Below are positions 34,381-43,912 of a DNA stretch of 64,000 nt, one piece after another. Source of the DNA: Proteiniclasticum sediminis (GTDB lineage: Bacteria; Bacillota; Clostridia; Clostridiales; Clostridiaceae). Location of the stretch: the NCBI RefSeq assembly GCF_018128025.1, contig NZ_JAGSCS010000002.1:186001-250000 (forward strand), read 5' to 3'. Position numbers and translations under genes: made by a program. Every line of letters starts with the position of its first letter. The first letter of the stretch is position 1. The notes under the pieces are model-generated. The model ran no database searches. It saw only the letters and a program-made list of their open reading frames with translations, and was not told the origin of the DNA.

Positions 34381-34450
34381 AGCATAACGTTTACAATTCT
34401 TAATTATCTGCCATCCTCTGAGGTCCATTTCGCTTGAAATGGCTTTTTTT
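34381..34450 (+). ncRNA. Candidate ~70-nucleotide terminated RNA or leader attenuator
   Basis: From the predicted start near 34381 the transcript would reach a clear terminator: stem CCATTTC (34425-34431) with GAAATGG (34436-34442), then C and seven T. No open frame with a binding site fits inside. It could be a small RNA, or the aborted leader of the surface-protein gene that starts 173 bases later. It does not match the conserved core of any riboswitch class I know. Confidence 0.45.
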
Positions 34451-34622
34451 CGCCCAGTGAACTTCCCCTAGAAGACCTAACCTTTCCATTACCTGGAATT
34501 AACCGGGGGAAGGTATGCTGACAAGGGAGAAGAGAAGCCGTGGGAAGAGGAAAGGGACCTGATGTCCGTCGCTGTCTCATCTGCTTCTCATTATTTCATC
34601 ATGAACAACGAGGAGGAAAACC

Positions 34623-37600
34623 ATGAAGAGAATTCGGACCCGAAAAATCGCTGCCTGGCTTCTGGCCATCATGTTCCTTTTGACCATGATCCCCGGACAG
34701 AAAGCTCGCGCAGCCATCACTGATGTGGGCAAGGGCCCTGTCATCATTTATGAAGCTTATGGCGGAGGAGGGAATACAGGCGCGATCTACAAGAATGACT
34801 TCGTCGTCCTGAAAAATATCTCCAACGCAGCGGTGGACCTTAGCACCTGGTCACTCCAGTATGCGTCCGCTACAAATCCATTCAGTAATGTTGTCCCACT
34901 CTCTGGGACCATAGAGCCAGGAGCGTACTATGTCATCAAGGGCGCTCCGGGAGCAAATACGACCTTGCCTGATCTCCCAAGGGCAGATGTCGAAGCGCCA
35001 AGTCTTACCATGGGCGCAGCTAACTTTAAACTGGCCCTTTCCAAAGATCAAACAAAGATCGAAAGCAGCCAAATGCCCAGTGTCATCATCGACACGTATC
35101 CCAACCTGGTGGATTATCTGGGTACCGGTACAGCATCTGCTTATTTGGGCACTGCTGCCGCATCGGCACTCTCCAACAGCACCTCCGCCATCCGTATGGC
35201 GACAGATGGTAACAATGCCACCGATTATGTTTCCCACACCCCGGAACTCAGCTATCTGGGTGCAGTTCCTCCTCCCCCTCCACCACCAGAACCCACGATG
35301 ATGACCATCGCCGAGGCTAGGGCTATGACCTCCGGCGCCGTGACCACCAAGGGTGTGGTGACCTTCATCGATGGCCGCAATGTGGTTATTCAGGATGCCA
35401 CGGCAGGCATCAATCTTTATCTGTCCGCAGCGGATGCCACCATCGCCCTGGGCGATGAGATCACCGCCACGGGAACCCGAAGCGCTTACAAGCTTTTGGA
35501 GCAGATTGCCGTGTCCTCTTTCACCAAGGGCGAGAAGAAGGCCCTGCCTGCTCCGCAGGCCGTGACCCTTGAAACTCTTCTTGATCCCGTGAAAGCTGTG
35601 GACTATGAATCTGAAAGGGTTGTGATCCGAAAGGTGACTTTGGGAGCCATCGTTCCCACAGGAAACACCGTCATCACCTCTGGCACCTCCAGCTTCAACA
35701 TCTATAAAATGCCTGCACTCACCGGCATCGTCGAAGGCGATGTGGTGGACGTGACAGCCGTACTTAGCCGTTTCACGAACTTCCAGCTTCGCGTGGTATT
35801 AGGCACCGATGTGAAGCTGTACTCCAATGACCCCATCAGCGATGAGATGGCCGCGGGGCTTACCACCCTGGACCAGGTTCTGGCTGGTGGAGCAGGGAAG
35901 ACCGTCACCACCATTGGACAGGTGGCGTATACCTTCGGTGGAAACACCATCATCCTGCAGGATATCATCGGCGGCGAAATCATCGGTCTTCAGGTGTATG
36001 ATTTCACCAATTTCAGCACTTACAAGATCGGGGACATCGTAAAAGTCACGGGACCCACTTCCCTCTATGGCGGCGTTCTTCAGGTGAACAAACCCACCGC
36101 CGTAGAAGTTGTAGGAAGTGCAGAACCCTTCGCACCCCAGGAAGTAACGCTGCTGGAACTGACGACAACGCCCGACAAATACATGTCCGAGTTTGTGAAA
36201 ATCAAGGACGTGACCCTGGGCACTTACAGCAGCTCAGCAGGAACCCCCATCACCGATGCCACGGGTTCCCTGACCATCTATCGGGGACCTGCATTCCCCC
36301 TGGGCGTCACCGCCGGATCCAAAGTGGATCTTCTGGCCGTCATGTCCAAGTACAACACCACCCTGCAGCTGAGAATGGGCCAGACTTCCGACTACATCAT
36401 CACGGAAGATCTCCTCAGCCCCTCCATCACCCTGCCCACCTTCCTGCCGGCCAAGGTTCTCACGGACTACAGCGTCGCCATCGAAGTGGTGGACAATGTG
36501 GGGGTGGAATCCGTCACCATGACCTACACCATCGGCAGCGTGGAGTCCGCTCCTGTGACCCTGGTGAAGAATGAGACCAGCGGAAAATATCAGGCCACAA
36601 TTCCCGGGGACAAGATCCACTCTGCCTCGGAAATGATCCTGAAGTTCACCGCCCTTGACGCCAAGGGCAATAAGGGCGAGGCCACGGGCACCGTCGTCAT
36701 CGACAATCGTCCCCAGGTGGTCAGCGTTGCCCCCGCAGCCAACACCGCCACCGGCGCTGACAAAATGCCCCAGTTCGTGGTGGAGCTGGCCAATGCCGGC
36801 GACAACCCCAAAGTCGAACTGACCCTCAATGGGGGAACCCCCATTCTCATGAGTGTTTTCGGCAGCACCGCCACCTACAAGCCAGCAGCGGCCATGGCCG
36901 ACGGCAAGGTGGAAGCTTCCGTCCTCATCACCCGCACCGACAATGTGGTTTCCGATCCCTATGTCTGGAACTTCTACATTGGCGAACCGGTGTACAAATA
37001 CTACTTCGGCCAGCTCCACGCCCATACCAATTACTCTGATGGCGCAGGCACGCCCGACCAGGCGCTGACCTATGCCCAGAATGTGGAGCAGATCGACTTC
37101 CTGGCCCTGACGGACCACAGCAACTACTTTGACTCTTCCACCAATCTGGGCACCTTCGACAATGCCAACTCCGGCACGGCGTCCACGGTGGATGCGACCA
37201 TGAGCAAATGGGCCTACTACAAGAGTATTTTCGAAAAATACACCACTTCGGACTTCCTGGCCCTCTACGGCTTTGAAATGACCTGGAGCGGACAGTACGG
37301 CCATATCAATACCTTCGGCTCCGACGGATTCGTCAGCCGAAATAACCCGGCGCTCTCCGCTAAAAACGGCGACGGCCTCAAGGCTTACTACGAGCTGCTG
37401 AAGGGCCAGACGGGCACCATCTCCCAGTTCAATCATCCTGGAGCCACCTTCGGCACCTTCCAGGATTTCGGATATTACGATGTGGCCATCGACAACAAGA
37501 TCAACCTCATCGAAGTGGGCAACGGCGAAGGTCCGGTCCGCGGATCCGGTTACTTCCCCAGCTATCAGTACTATACCCAGGCATTGGACAAGGGCTGGCA

Positions 37601-40433
37601 TCTGGCGCCCACCAACGGCCAGGACAACCATAAGGGAAAATGGGGAGATGCCAACACCTCCCGTACCGTTATCATTGCGGACTCCCTGACCAAGGAAGCT
37701 CTCTTTGAAGCCGTGGACAACCTCCAGGTTTACGCCACGGAAGACAACAACTTTGAGCTCTACTACACCGCCAACAACATGCCCATGGGCACCATCTTCA
37801 CCACGGATCCCGACAAACTGGATATCCTGGTGGAACTCAATGACCCGGATGCTGCCGATGTCATCGGTAAGGTCAGCGTCATCGTCGATGGCGGGATCGT
37901 GGCCCATACGGAAACCATCAACACCAATTCCGGAAAAATGGCCGTGACCCTCAGCAACGACTATTCCTACTACTACATCAAGGTGGAGCAGGGCGACGGC
38001 GACATCATCGTCAGCGCACCGGTCTGGACCGGAGAAGTGACCCAGGTGGGGATCAACGAACTCACCAAGGACACCTCCATGGACACCAAGGGCGAGACCA
38101 CCAAGCTTTCCGCCTCCCTCTACAACTTTGAAGCCAGCGACCTTCAGCTGACCAAGGTCAGTGTTTATGTCAACGACGTGCTGCTGGAAAGCCTCACCAC
38201 CGGTCTTCCTTCCGTGAAAGCCGGCACAGAAATGGACTATGTCTACAGCTATGTGCCCTCCAAGATCGGCAAGCAGACCATTCGCATGGATGTGGAAGCC
38301 ACCATGGGAGGAACTCCCTTTGCCTTCACCAAGTCCATCGATCTCAACGTCTATGACAACAACAGCGTGGTGGACATCGCCATCGATGCCGCCCATGACA
38401 ACTTCTATGTCTCCGGCGATTACGCCAACAATGACTCCTATATCACCACCGTGGCTGGTCAGAAGGGTGCCCGTGTAAGGCGTATCACCACAGCCATCAC
38501 TGCAGAGAGTCTGGAAGGCGTGGAACTGCTGATCCTCACCGTTCCTTACCTGGGCTTCGGAAAGATGCCCAAGACTTATACTGCCGAGGAAATTGCCGTC
38601 ATTAAGGCCTATGCCGAAAAAGGCGGAAACCTCATCCTCACCTCCAAGTCTGACCGCGGAAATCCCGGCGGCTTAGGCAATGCCGATGTCATTTCCAACG
38701 AGATCCTCACGGCCATCGGAGCCAAAGCCCGTATCGGCGGCGGCATCGTCGTGGACAATGTGATGAAGTCCAATGAAGCTTATCGCCTGTCCTTCAAGGA
38801 TGCGGAAAACTTCAATGACAACACCACCTTTGGCGCAGGCATTCTCGACAAGACCAACAAAACCTTTAGTGCATACAATGCCGCACCGGTTATCCCCAAC
38901 GGGGCCACCACCATCGTCCGCGGCTATGCCACCACCTGGGCAGCCAGCTACACCGCGAATTTCACCGGTTCAGCTTATGTGCCAAACTATGACACCGACA
39001 AGGTCGTTGTCCCCATGAACGAAGTCAGCGTCGTCACGGAAGAGACTCTTCCGGGCGGAGGTTTCCTCGTCACCGCCGGTGTCACGTTCTTCTCCAACTT
39101 CGAAGTCACGGTGGAAATGCTCATTGAGGAATCGGTGCGCAACGCCAACTTCATGATCGTCAACAACATCATCGATGAGATCAAGGGTGACCCCGTGATC
39201 ACGCCCATCAGCGACGTCCAGAAGGCCGAAGAGGGACTGCCCTTCACCATCGAAGGCATCCTTACGTCCAATGCCAGCGGTTTCGACCGCAGCACTGCCT
39301 TCTTTGACAGTGCCTATGTTCAGGATGCCACCGGCGGCATCAATATTTTCCCCATCGCCGGAAATTACCAGGCCGGACAAAAGGTCCGCATCACCGGTAC
39401 TACCTCGTCCTATCAGGGCGAGCATCAGCTCAACATTGACACCATCGAACTTCTGGATGCCACGATCAATCCCATCCTCCCGCTGCCCGTCCTCACCAAG
39501 GATGTTCCGGCCAACCTGGGCCGTCTGGTGTCCGTGGAAGGTCTGGTGCTGGAGATCCAGCGCAACCTGGGAGTTGTGGAATCCATCCTGATTCAGGACG
39601 CCAGCGGTGTTCCTGCCCGCATCTTCATCGACGGTTATATCGGTACCGATGTGGTCATGCCGGAAATCAAGGTAGGCGATACCGTGAAAGCCATCGGTCT
39701 CTCCTCCATCGATCCTCTGGGAAGCCGCATCCGCGTCCGTGACCGCGCAGAAGTCACCCTGGTGAAAGCCGGAGCGGACAAGACCGCTTTGGCCAGCCTC
39801 CTGGATCAGGCGAAAGCCACGTCCACCGCAGGCATGACCGTCGCCTCTGCCAAGGCTCTCGCTGATGCCATGGCTGCCGCAGAAAAAGTTCTCCTGGATG
39901 AAAAGGCTGAACAGGCTGCTGTAGATGCCGCCAAGACTGCCCTGGAAACCGCCCTTGCCGGACTTGTGGCCGATCCTTCCGTCTATGTCCTTGTGGATGA
40001 GGCCACGGGGGTAAAGGTCTATGTTCCTGCCGGTGCTTTCACCACAAAGCCTGTGCTGAAGGTGACGAAGGTGGAGTACAAGATCAAGGACTTCACCACA
40101 TCCGCCTTCGACATCAGCTTCCTGGTCAATGGTGTGCGCGTACAGCCCAAGGTCAAGGTCACCGTATCGCTGCCCCTGGGAAGTCTCGATGCCGCCAATC
40201 TCTACCTGTTCCATGTCCTGGCAGACCAGAAGCTCGCTGCCTACAAGTTCACCGTCAAGGGAACCCAGGTGGAGTTTGAAAGCAAATCCTTCTCGGTCTA
40301 TGTCCTGGCCAGTGGCACAGGAACCCTGCCGAAGACCGGTCAGACCAGCACCACCGTCTTCTACCTCTTTGGTCTCCTGACCATGGCCGGAGGATGGGTG
40401 CTCCTCACCAAGAAGAAGTCCATGCTGAACTAA
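34623..40433 (+). CDS. Giant LPXTG surface protein with PHP (CehA/McbA-like) phosphoesterase domain
   Basis: Secreted protein of 1936 residues. Signal peptide 1-31; lamin-tail-like domain (about 38-215); OB-fold-like repeats (about 226-600); Ig-like segments (about 600-785). The PHP metallo-phosphoesterase domain (about 790-1110) opens with QLHAHTNYSDG (His799, His801) and LTDHSNYFD. Then come a CARDB-like domain (about 1138-1245), a GldG/DUF4350-like region (about 1250-1510), two more OB-like repeats (about 1520-1715), a FIVAR-like coiled region (about 1720-1780) and a beta domain. LPKTG (1902-1906), a membrane segment and a KKK tail form the sortase signal. No sortase gene is nearby. A cell-wall-bound phosphodiesterase or nuclease is likely; domain edges are approximate. 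Confidence 0.88.
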   Translation: MKRIRTRKIAAWLLAIMFLLTMIPGQKARAAITDVGKGPVIIYEAYGGGGNTGAIYKNDFVVLKNISNAAVDLSTWSLQYASATNPFSNVVPLSGTIEPGAYYVIKGAPGANTTLPDLPRADVEAPSLTMGAANFKLALSKDQTKIESSQMPSVIIDTYPNLVDYLGTGTASAYLGTAAASALSNSTSAIRMATDGNNATDYVSHTPELSYLGAVPPPPPPPEPTMMTIAEARAMTSGAVTTKGVVTFIDGRNVVIQDATAGINLYLSAADATIALGDEITATGTRSAYKLLEQIAVSSFTKGEKKALPAPQAVTLETLLDPVKAVDYESERVVIRKVTLGAIVPTGNTVITSGTSSFNIYKMPALTGIVEGDVVDVTAVLSRFTNFQLRVVLGTDVKLYSNDPISDEMAAGLTTLDQVLAGGAGKTVTTIGQVAYTFGGNTIILQDIIGGEIIGLQVYDFTNFSTYKIGDIVKVTGPTSLYGGVLQVNKPTAVEVVGSAEPFAPQEVTLLELTTTPDKYMSEFVKIKDVTLGTYSSSAGTPITDATGSLTIYRGPAFPLGVTAGSKVDLLAVMSKYNTTLQLRMGQTSDYIITEDLLSPSITLPTFLPAKVLTDYSVAIEVVDNVGVESVTMTYTIGSVESAPVTLVKNETSGKYQATIPGDKIHSASEMILKFTALDAKGNKGEATGTVVIDNRPQVVSVAPAANTATGADKMPQFVVELANAGDNPKVELTLNGGTPILMSVFGSTATYKPAAAMADGKVEASVLITRTDNVVSDPYVWNFYIGEPVYKYYFGQLHAHTNYSDGAGTPDQALTYAQNVEQIDFLALTDHSNYFDSSTNLGTFDNANSGTASTVDATMSKWAYYKSIFEKYTTSDFLALYGFEMTWSGQYGHINTFGSDGFVSRNNPALSAKNGDGLKAYYELLKGQTGTISQFNHPGATFGTFQDFGYYDVAIDNKINLIEVGNGEGPVRGSGYFPSYQYYTQALDKGWHLAPTNGQDNHKGKWGDANTSRTVIIADSLTKEALFEAVDNLQVYATEDNNFELYYTANNMPMGTIFTTDPDKLDILVELNDPDAADVIGKVSVIVDGGIVAHTETINTNSGKMAVTLSNDYSYYYIKVEQGDGDIIVSAPVWTGEVTQVGINELTKDTSMDTKGETTKLSASLYNFEASDLQLTKVSVYVNDVLLESLTTGLPSVKAGTEMDYVYSYVPSKIGKQTIRMDVEATMGGTPFAFTKSIDLNVYDNNSVVDIAIDAAHDNFYVSGDYANNDSYITTVAGQKGARVRRITTAITAESLEGVELLILTVPYLGFGKMPKTYTAEEIAVIKAYAEKGGNLILTSKSDRGNPGGLGNADVISNEILTAIGAKARIGGGIVVDNVMKSNEAYRLSFKDAENFNDNTTFGAGILDKTNKTFSAYNAAPVIPNGATTIVRGYATTWAASYTANFTGSAYVPNYDTDKVVVPMNEVSVVTEETLPGGGFLVTAGVTFFSNFEVTVEMLIEESVRNANFMIVNNIIDEIKGDPVITPISDVQKAEEGLPFTIEGILTSNASGFDRSTAFFDSAYVQDATGGINIFPIAGNYQAGQKVRITGTTSSYQGEHQLNIDTIELLDATINPILPLPVLTKDVPANLGRLVSVEGLVLEIQRNLGVVESILIQDASGVPARIFIDGYIGTDVVMPEIKVGDTVKAIGLSSIDPLGSRIRVRDRAEVTLVKAGADKTALASLLDQAKATSTAGMTVASAKALADAMAAAEKVLLDEKAEQAAVDAAKTALETALAGLVADPSVYVLVDEATGVKVYVPAGAFTTKPVLKVTKVEYKIKDFTTSAFDISFLVNGVRVQPKVKVTVSLPLGSLDAANLYLFHVLADQKLAAYKFTVKGTQVEFESKSFSVYVLASGTGTLPKTGQTSTTVFYLFGLLTMAGGWVLLTKKKSMLN

Positions 40434-40453
40434 CCCTAATGCATAAAATCTTT

Positions 40454-40483
40454 AGGAGGAAGGGAAACCTTCCTCCTTTTCCC
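40454..40483 (+). terminator. Terminator after the surface-protein gene
   Basis: Ten-base stem AGGAGGAAGG (40454-40463) with CCTTCCTCCT (40468-40477), GAAA loop, then a short T run. Confidence 0.85.
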
Positions 40484-40598
40484 ATGGAACCCAAAAGTAA
40501 GACACTGCCTTGAAAGTCAGAAATAGCATTCTTTATGTAAGATATAGTCGACAAAATGACGGGTAAGATGTACTCTTTCGGTAAGGAGGGGAGAGAAG

Positions 40599-40799
40599 AT
40601 GAAGAACCTCAAACTAAAGCTGGCCCGGGTGGCGAAAAATCTTTCCCAGGAGGATCTGGCGAATCTGGTGGGGGTGACCCGGCAGACCATCAGCCTCGTG
40701 GAATCGGGAAACTACAATCCAACGCTGAAGCTGTGCACGGAAATCTGCCTTGTTTTGGGAAAAACCCTGGACGACCTATTTTGGGAGGGAGAAAAATGA
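40599..40799 (+). CDS. Small Cro/C1-type HTH regulator
   Basis: A 66-residue protein that is a bare helix-turn-helix domain: RVAKNLSQEDLANLVGVTRQTISLVESG is the classic HTH_3 pattern, as in YgzD/YozG regulators. AAGGAGGGG precedes the ATG. It overlaps the following membrane-protein gene in an ATGA start-stop. This pairing of a tiny HTH regulator with a small DER-containing membrane protein is common in Firmicutes; its signal is unknown. GTAAGA recurs three times upstream (40497, 40537 and 40563) and might be operator half-sites. Confidence 0.9.
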   Translation: MKNLKLKLARVAKNLSQEDLANLVGVTRQTISLVESGNYNPTLKLCTEICLVLGKTLDDLFWEGEK

Positions 40800-41269
40800 A
40801 TCCTGAACGTTTACGAAAAAATGCTTACCGAGACGGCTGGGGAGTGATGATCCTCTCAGCGGTGATCCTTTTGACGGGAATACTCCTGAGCAGCCAGGGG
40901 CAAGGGGCCCTGGGAAAAGCCCTGACCGGACTATCCTTCGTTCCGGCTACGGTGGGGGGGATGCTGCTCTATAAAGCCCATAGACTAAAGAAGAATCCGG
41001 AAGGGATCCGGTCCATCATCATCGAGGAAAGCGACGAACGTCTTCTTCGGCTAAAAGGGGAAGCGGATTCCCGGGCTTTTGCCCTGACCCGCAGATTTAT
41101 CTTTCTTGTCTACATGGGCTACACCTTAGCGGTTCCTGCAGATATCTTTGAAGCTCCGGGCTGGTGGCTTATTCTGCTCATTATGGTGATGGCCTTTTTC
41201 TCCCAAGGGATCCTATGGAAACTTACCCTGGATAAGGAAAAAGGATCTGCTCCTCCAGAGGAAGAATGA
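40796..41269 (+). CDS. Small membrane protein paired with HTH regulator (DUF2178-like)
   Basis: A 157-residue protein with four hydrophobic segments. Between the second and third, IIEESDERLLRLKGEADSRAF matches the DER...A pattern of DUF2178-like proteins that accompany small HTH regulators. Its ATG overlaps the regulator's TGA, and GGAGGGAG lies just upstream. It may act as a membrane partner or sensor for the regulator, but this is inference from linkage. Confidence 0.75.
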   Translation: MNPERLRKNAYRDGWGVMILSAVILLTGILLSSQGQGALGKALTGLSFVPATVGGMLLYKAHRLKKNPEGIRSIIIEESDERLLRLKGEADSRAFALTRRFIFLVYMGYTLAVPADIFEAPGWWLILLIMVMAFFSQGILWKLTLDKEKGSAPPEEE

Positions 41270-41365
41270 TGGGTTGTGATTTTCATAAAAATGAAACAGA
41301 TTGGACATGTGAAATCCCCATTTTCTTGATACAAGGGAAATAATCTGATTTAAGGAGGAGAATCC

Positions 41366-41788
41366 ATGAGTGTTCAAATTTTTGTCAATTTCGACGGAAA
41401 CTGCCGGGAAGCGGTGGAATTCTATGCCTCAGTCTTTGATCATGAGCCGCCAAAGTACATGACCTTCTCGGATAATCCGGATCAGTCCCAACCGTTGCCA
41501 GAAGAGGCGAAAGACCGGATCATGTACACGGATCTTCGCATCGAAGGCGATCTCGTCATGTTCTCCGACACCTGGCCCGGCATGGAGTTCATTGTGGGAA
41601 ACAACATGAGTCTCACGGTGGTGACGCCCGACATGGACAAGACCCGGAGCTATTTCGAAAAGATGAGCACCCGGGGCAAGATTGATATGGATCTTCAGGA
41701 AACCTTTTGGAGTCCCCTCTACGGCTCCATCAAGGATGACTTTGGAGTGTATTGGCAATTCAGCACGCAGCCTCCAAAGACCGAATAG
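41366..41788 (+). CDS. VOC-family protein (PhnB-like)
   Basis: A 140-residue cytoplasmic protein of the vicinal-oxygen-chelate superfamily, PhnB/3-demethylubiquinone-methyltransferase-like branch. It opens with VQIFVNFDGNCREAVEFYASVF and closes with DDFGVYWQFS, the two beta-alpha-beta-beta-beta modules. Members of this branch mostly lack a known substrate. The usual metal ligands are not clearly present. AAGGAGG precedes the ATG. It is monocistronic with its own terminator. Confidence 0.87.
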   Translation: MSVQIFVNFDGNCREAVEFYASVFDHEPPKYMTFSDNPDQSQPLPEEAKDRIMYTDLRIEGDLVMFSDTWPGMEFIVGNNMSLTVVTPDMDKTRSYFEKMSTRGKIDMDLQETFWSPLYGSIKDDFGVYWQFSTQPPKTE

Positions 41789-41799
41789 TCTAGGCCCAG

Positions 41800-41822
41800 A
41801 CCCCCTGAAATGGGGGTTTTTC
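41800..41822 (+). terminator. Terminator after the VOC gene
   Basis: Six-base GC-rich stem ACCCCC (41800-41805) with GGGGGT (41812-41817), then five T. Confidence 0.85.
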
Positions 41823-41950
41823 TTCGTTTATCTCTATTTTTTCATCCTCCTTTAAGGGGAATCAAGGTATAATGTAGGGAAATGAACGGTCCAATAAGGA
41901 AAACCAAGGCCCTGGGCATGGTTTTGAACGGACCCCAAGGAGTGAGGACC

Positions 41951-43087
41951 ATGAGTACGAAAGATACCCTACGCCGCGTCACCTATATTGCCCTGGGCAC
42001 TGTCCTGTTTGCCTGGATTCTTCAGAATCTGAGCTTTGTGGAGGGAACTATCCTCCGAATCCTGACCCCGCTGAACCCCCTTTTCCTGGGTTCTGCCGTG
42101 GCCTTCATCCTGAATATCCCCATGAGCGCCCTGGAGCAGCGGCTGAAAATGAAGAACAAGAAGCTGAAACGCGGACTGGCGCTTCTCATCACGCTGCTGG
42201 GCATGATTCTTCTTCTGGTTCTGATTCTTTTCATCGTCCTTCCGGAAATTGGACGGACCTTTGAAAATCTGGCCTCCATGCTGCCGGGCTTTGTGGAGAA
42301 GATCACCCTTTGGGCGGAGAATCTGTCGGTGAATCTACCCTCCATCCAGAAGTATCTGCAGGAGATGGATATCACCCTGGAGTCCATCAGTCAGGATCTT
42401 CTAAACCTCCTGAAGGTGGGGGGAACCAATATCGCCAACTATACGCTGACCCTCATCAGCCGGCTGGTCAGCGGCACGGTGACGGTCTTCATCAGCTTTG
42501 TGTTTACGGCGTACATTCTTCTGGATAAGGAGAATCTGTCCCGCCAGGGACGCCGGCTCATTTATGCCTTCCTGCCGGAGAAACGGGCGGACTGGGTCAT
42601 GGAGACTTTAGCCTTCACCTCCGACGTCTTTTCCAAGTTCGTCACAGGACAACTGACGGAAGCCGTGATTCTTGGGCTGATGTTCTTTGTCTCCATGGCC
42701 ATACTGGGCTTCCCCTATGCCATGGTCATTTCCGTCCTTGTCAGCATCACCGCTCTGATTCCCCTCATTGGGGCCTTTGTGGCCACGGCCGTGGGTGCTT
42801 TCCTCATCCTCATCACCAACCCCCTCCAAGCCCTGTGGTTTGTGATCCTGGCCCAGGTCCTCCAGCAAGTGGAGGGAAACCTGGTGTATCCCCGGGTGGT
42901 GGGAAACTCCGTGGGGCTTCCTGGCATCTGGGTGCTGGCGGCCATTCTTCTGGCCACGGGTCTTTTCGGCATCGTGGGGATCCTCCTGTCTGTCCCCGTT
43001 TGCTCCGTACTCTATACGCTCCTCAAACGCCATGTGGCTAGCCGTCTGGCGGTGAAGGAGAAGGAGAAGTCCGAAGCACAGGTGTAG
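41951..43087 (+). CDS. AI-2E family transporter (PerM/YdbI-like)
   Basis: A 378-residue membrane protein of the AI-2 exporter/PerM family: about eight hydrophobic segments with a soluble insert (about 80-145), and the family stretch FVTGQLTEAVILGLMFFVSMAILGFPYA. The family includes TqsA and sodium-proton antiporters, so the substrate is open; no luxS is in the window. ATG 41951 has AAGGAG eight bases upstream. An in-frame ATG at 41882 lies only nine bases after a TATAAT (41868-41873), about where transcription begins, so it is unlikely. Confidence 0.85.
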   Translation: MSTKDTLRRVTYIALGTVLFAWILQNLSFVEGTILRILTPLNPLFLGSAVAFILNIPMSALEQRLKMKNKKLKRGLALLITLLGMILLLVLILFIVLPEIGRTFENLASMLPGFVEKITLWAENLSVNLPSIQKYLQEMDITLESISQDLLNLLKVGGTNIANYTLTLISRLVSGTVTVFISFVFTAYILLDKENLSRQGRRLIYAFLPEKRADWVMETLAFTSDVFSKFVTGQLTEAVILGLMFFVSMAILGFPYAMVISVLVSITALIPLIGAFVATAVGAFLILITNPLQALWFVILAQVLQQVEGNLVYPRVVGNSVGLPGIWVLAAILLATGLFGIVGILLSVPVCSVLYTLLKRHVASRLAVKEKEKSEAQV

Positions 43088-43204
43088 TGCGGGAACATTC
43101 CCGAAAACCCAAGCGATTCTTTTATTCTGCCGATGGAGTTGCGGCAGTTTTGCGTAAATCTTTCTGGAATTTTCCCGTATACTGAGAGCAAAGGGAGGTG
43201 CGCC

Positions 43205-43912
43205 ATGGGAGAGAGAATCTATATTGCCGAAGATGAAGCCAGTATACGGGAAACCGTGCGGGCGTTTTTGGAGAGCGAAGGGTATCAGGTGAGAGACTTC
43301 GAAAATGGAGATCTCCTCTTTGAGGCGTTCCTTCAGGAAGCCCCGGACCTCATCATCCTGGATGTACTCATGCCGGGATCTTCGGGTTTTGACATTACAC
43401 GAAAAGTTCGAAGCATAAGCAGTGTACCCATCATCATCCTCACCGCCCGGGACAGTGATCTGGATTATGCCACGGGGATCAACCTGGGCAGTGATGACTA
43501 CTTCACGAAGCCCTTCAGCGCCATGTCCCTGGTTATGCGGGTAAAGGCCATACTTCGAAGGGTGCGTCTGGATCAGGAAAATCTTCATAAAAAAGAAGGG
43601 GAGCTGCTGCAGTTCGGGGATCTTGTCCTGAACAAGAAAACCATGAAGGTCACCAAGGGAACCCAGGAGCTTGAACTCACCCCCACGGAATACAGTCTTC
43701 TTCTGTATCTCACGGAAAATGCCGATCGGGCCGTTTCCCGGGATGAACTCCTGGATGAGATCTGGGGTTATGGGAAGGACATCGAAACCAGGGCCTGCGA
43801 CGATACGGTGCGAAGACTGCGAAAGAAACTCGTCGCCACAGCCGTCCGCATCGAGAATATCTGGGGTTTTGGCTTTCGGGTGAAGGAGGAAAGCCATGGC
43901 GAAGAAGCGTAG
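43205..43912 (+). CDS. OmpR-family response regulator
   Basis: A 235-residue regulator with an N-terminal receiver domain (acidic pair in IAEDEAS, phospho-acceptor Asp in LIILDVLMPG, Lys in YFTKPF) and a C-terminal winged helix (about 135-230). ATG 43205 follows GGGAGG. Its 3' end overlaps the sensor kinase gene by 17 bases, so the two are translated together. The target genes are not known. The polyphosphate polymerase operon downstream is separated by a terminator. Confidence 0.95.
   Translation: MGERIYIAEDEASIRETVRAFLESEGYQVRDFENGDLLFEAFLQEAPDLIILDVLMPGSSGFDITRKVRSISSVPIIILTARDSDLDYATGINLGSDDYFTKPFSAMSLVMRVKAILRRVRLDQENLHKKEGELLQFGDLVLNKKTMKVTKGTQELELTPTEYSLLLYLTENADRAVSRDELLDEIWGYGKDIETRACDDTVRRLRKKLVATAVRIENIWGFGFRVKEESHGEEA

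Noticed and set aside
34264-34622. Cyclic-di-GMP or other known riboswitch before the surface-protein gene
   Set aside because: The conserved cores of the common classes are not found; only a promoter and a simple terminator can be supported.
36234-38396. A 720-codon open frame on the minus strand opposite the surface-protein gene
   Set aside because: It is the antisense shadow of a well-supported gene with clear domains; it has no ribosome binding site, and its Gly/His/Asp/Val-rich sequence is what reversed codons give.
38970-40214. A 414-codon minus-strand open frame opposite the C-terminal part of the surface protein
   Set aside because: Same reason: it mirrors the plus-strand reading frame and shows no known motif.
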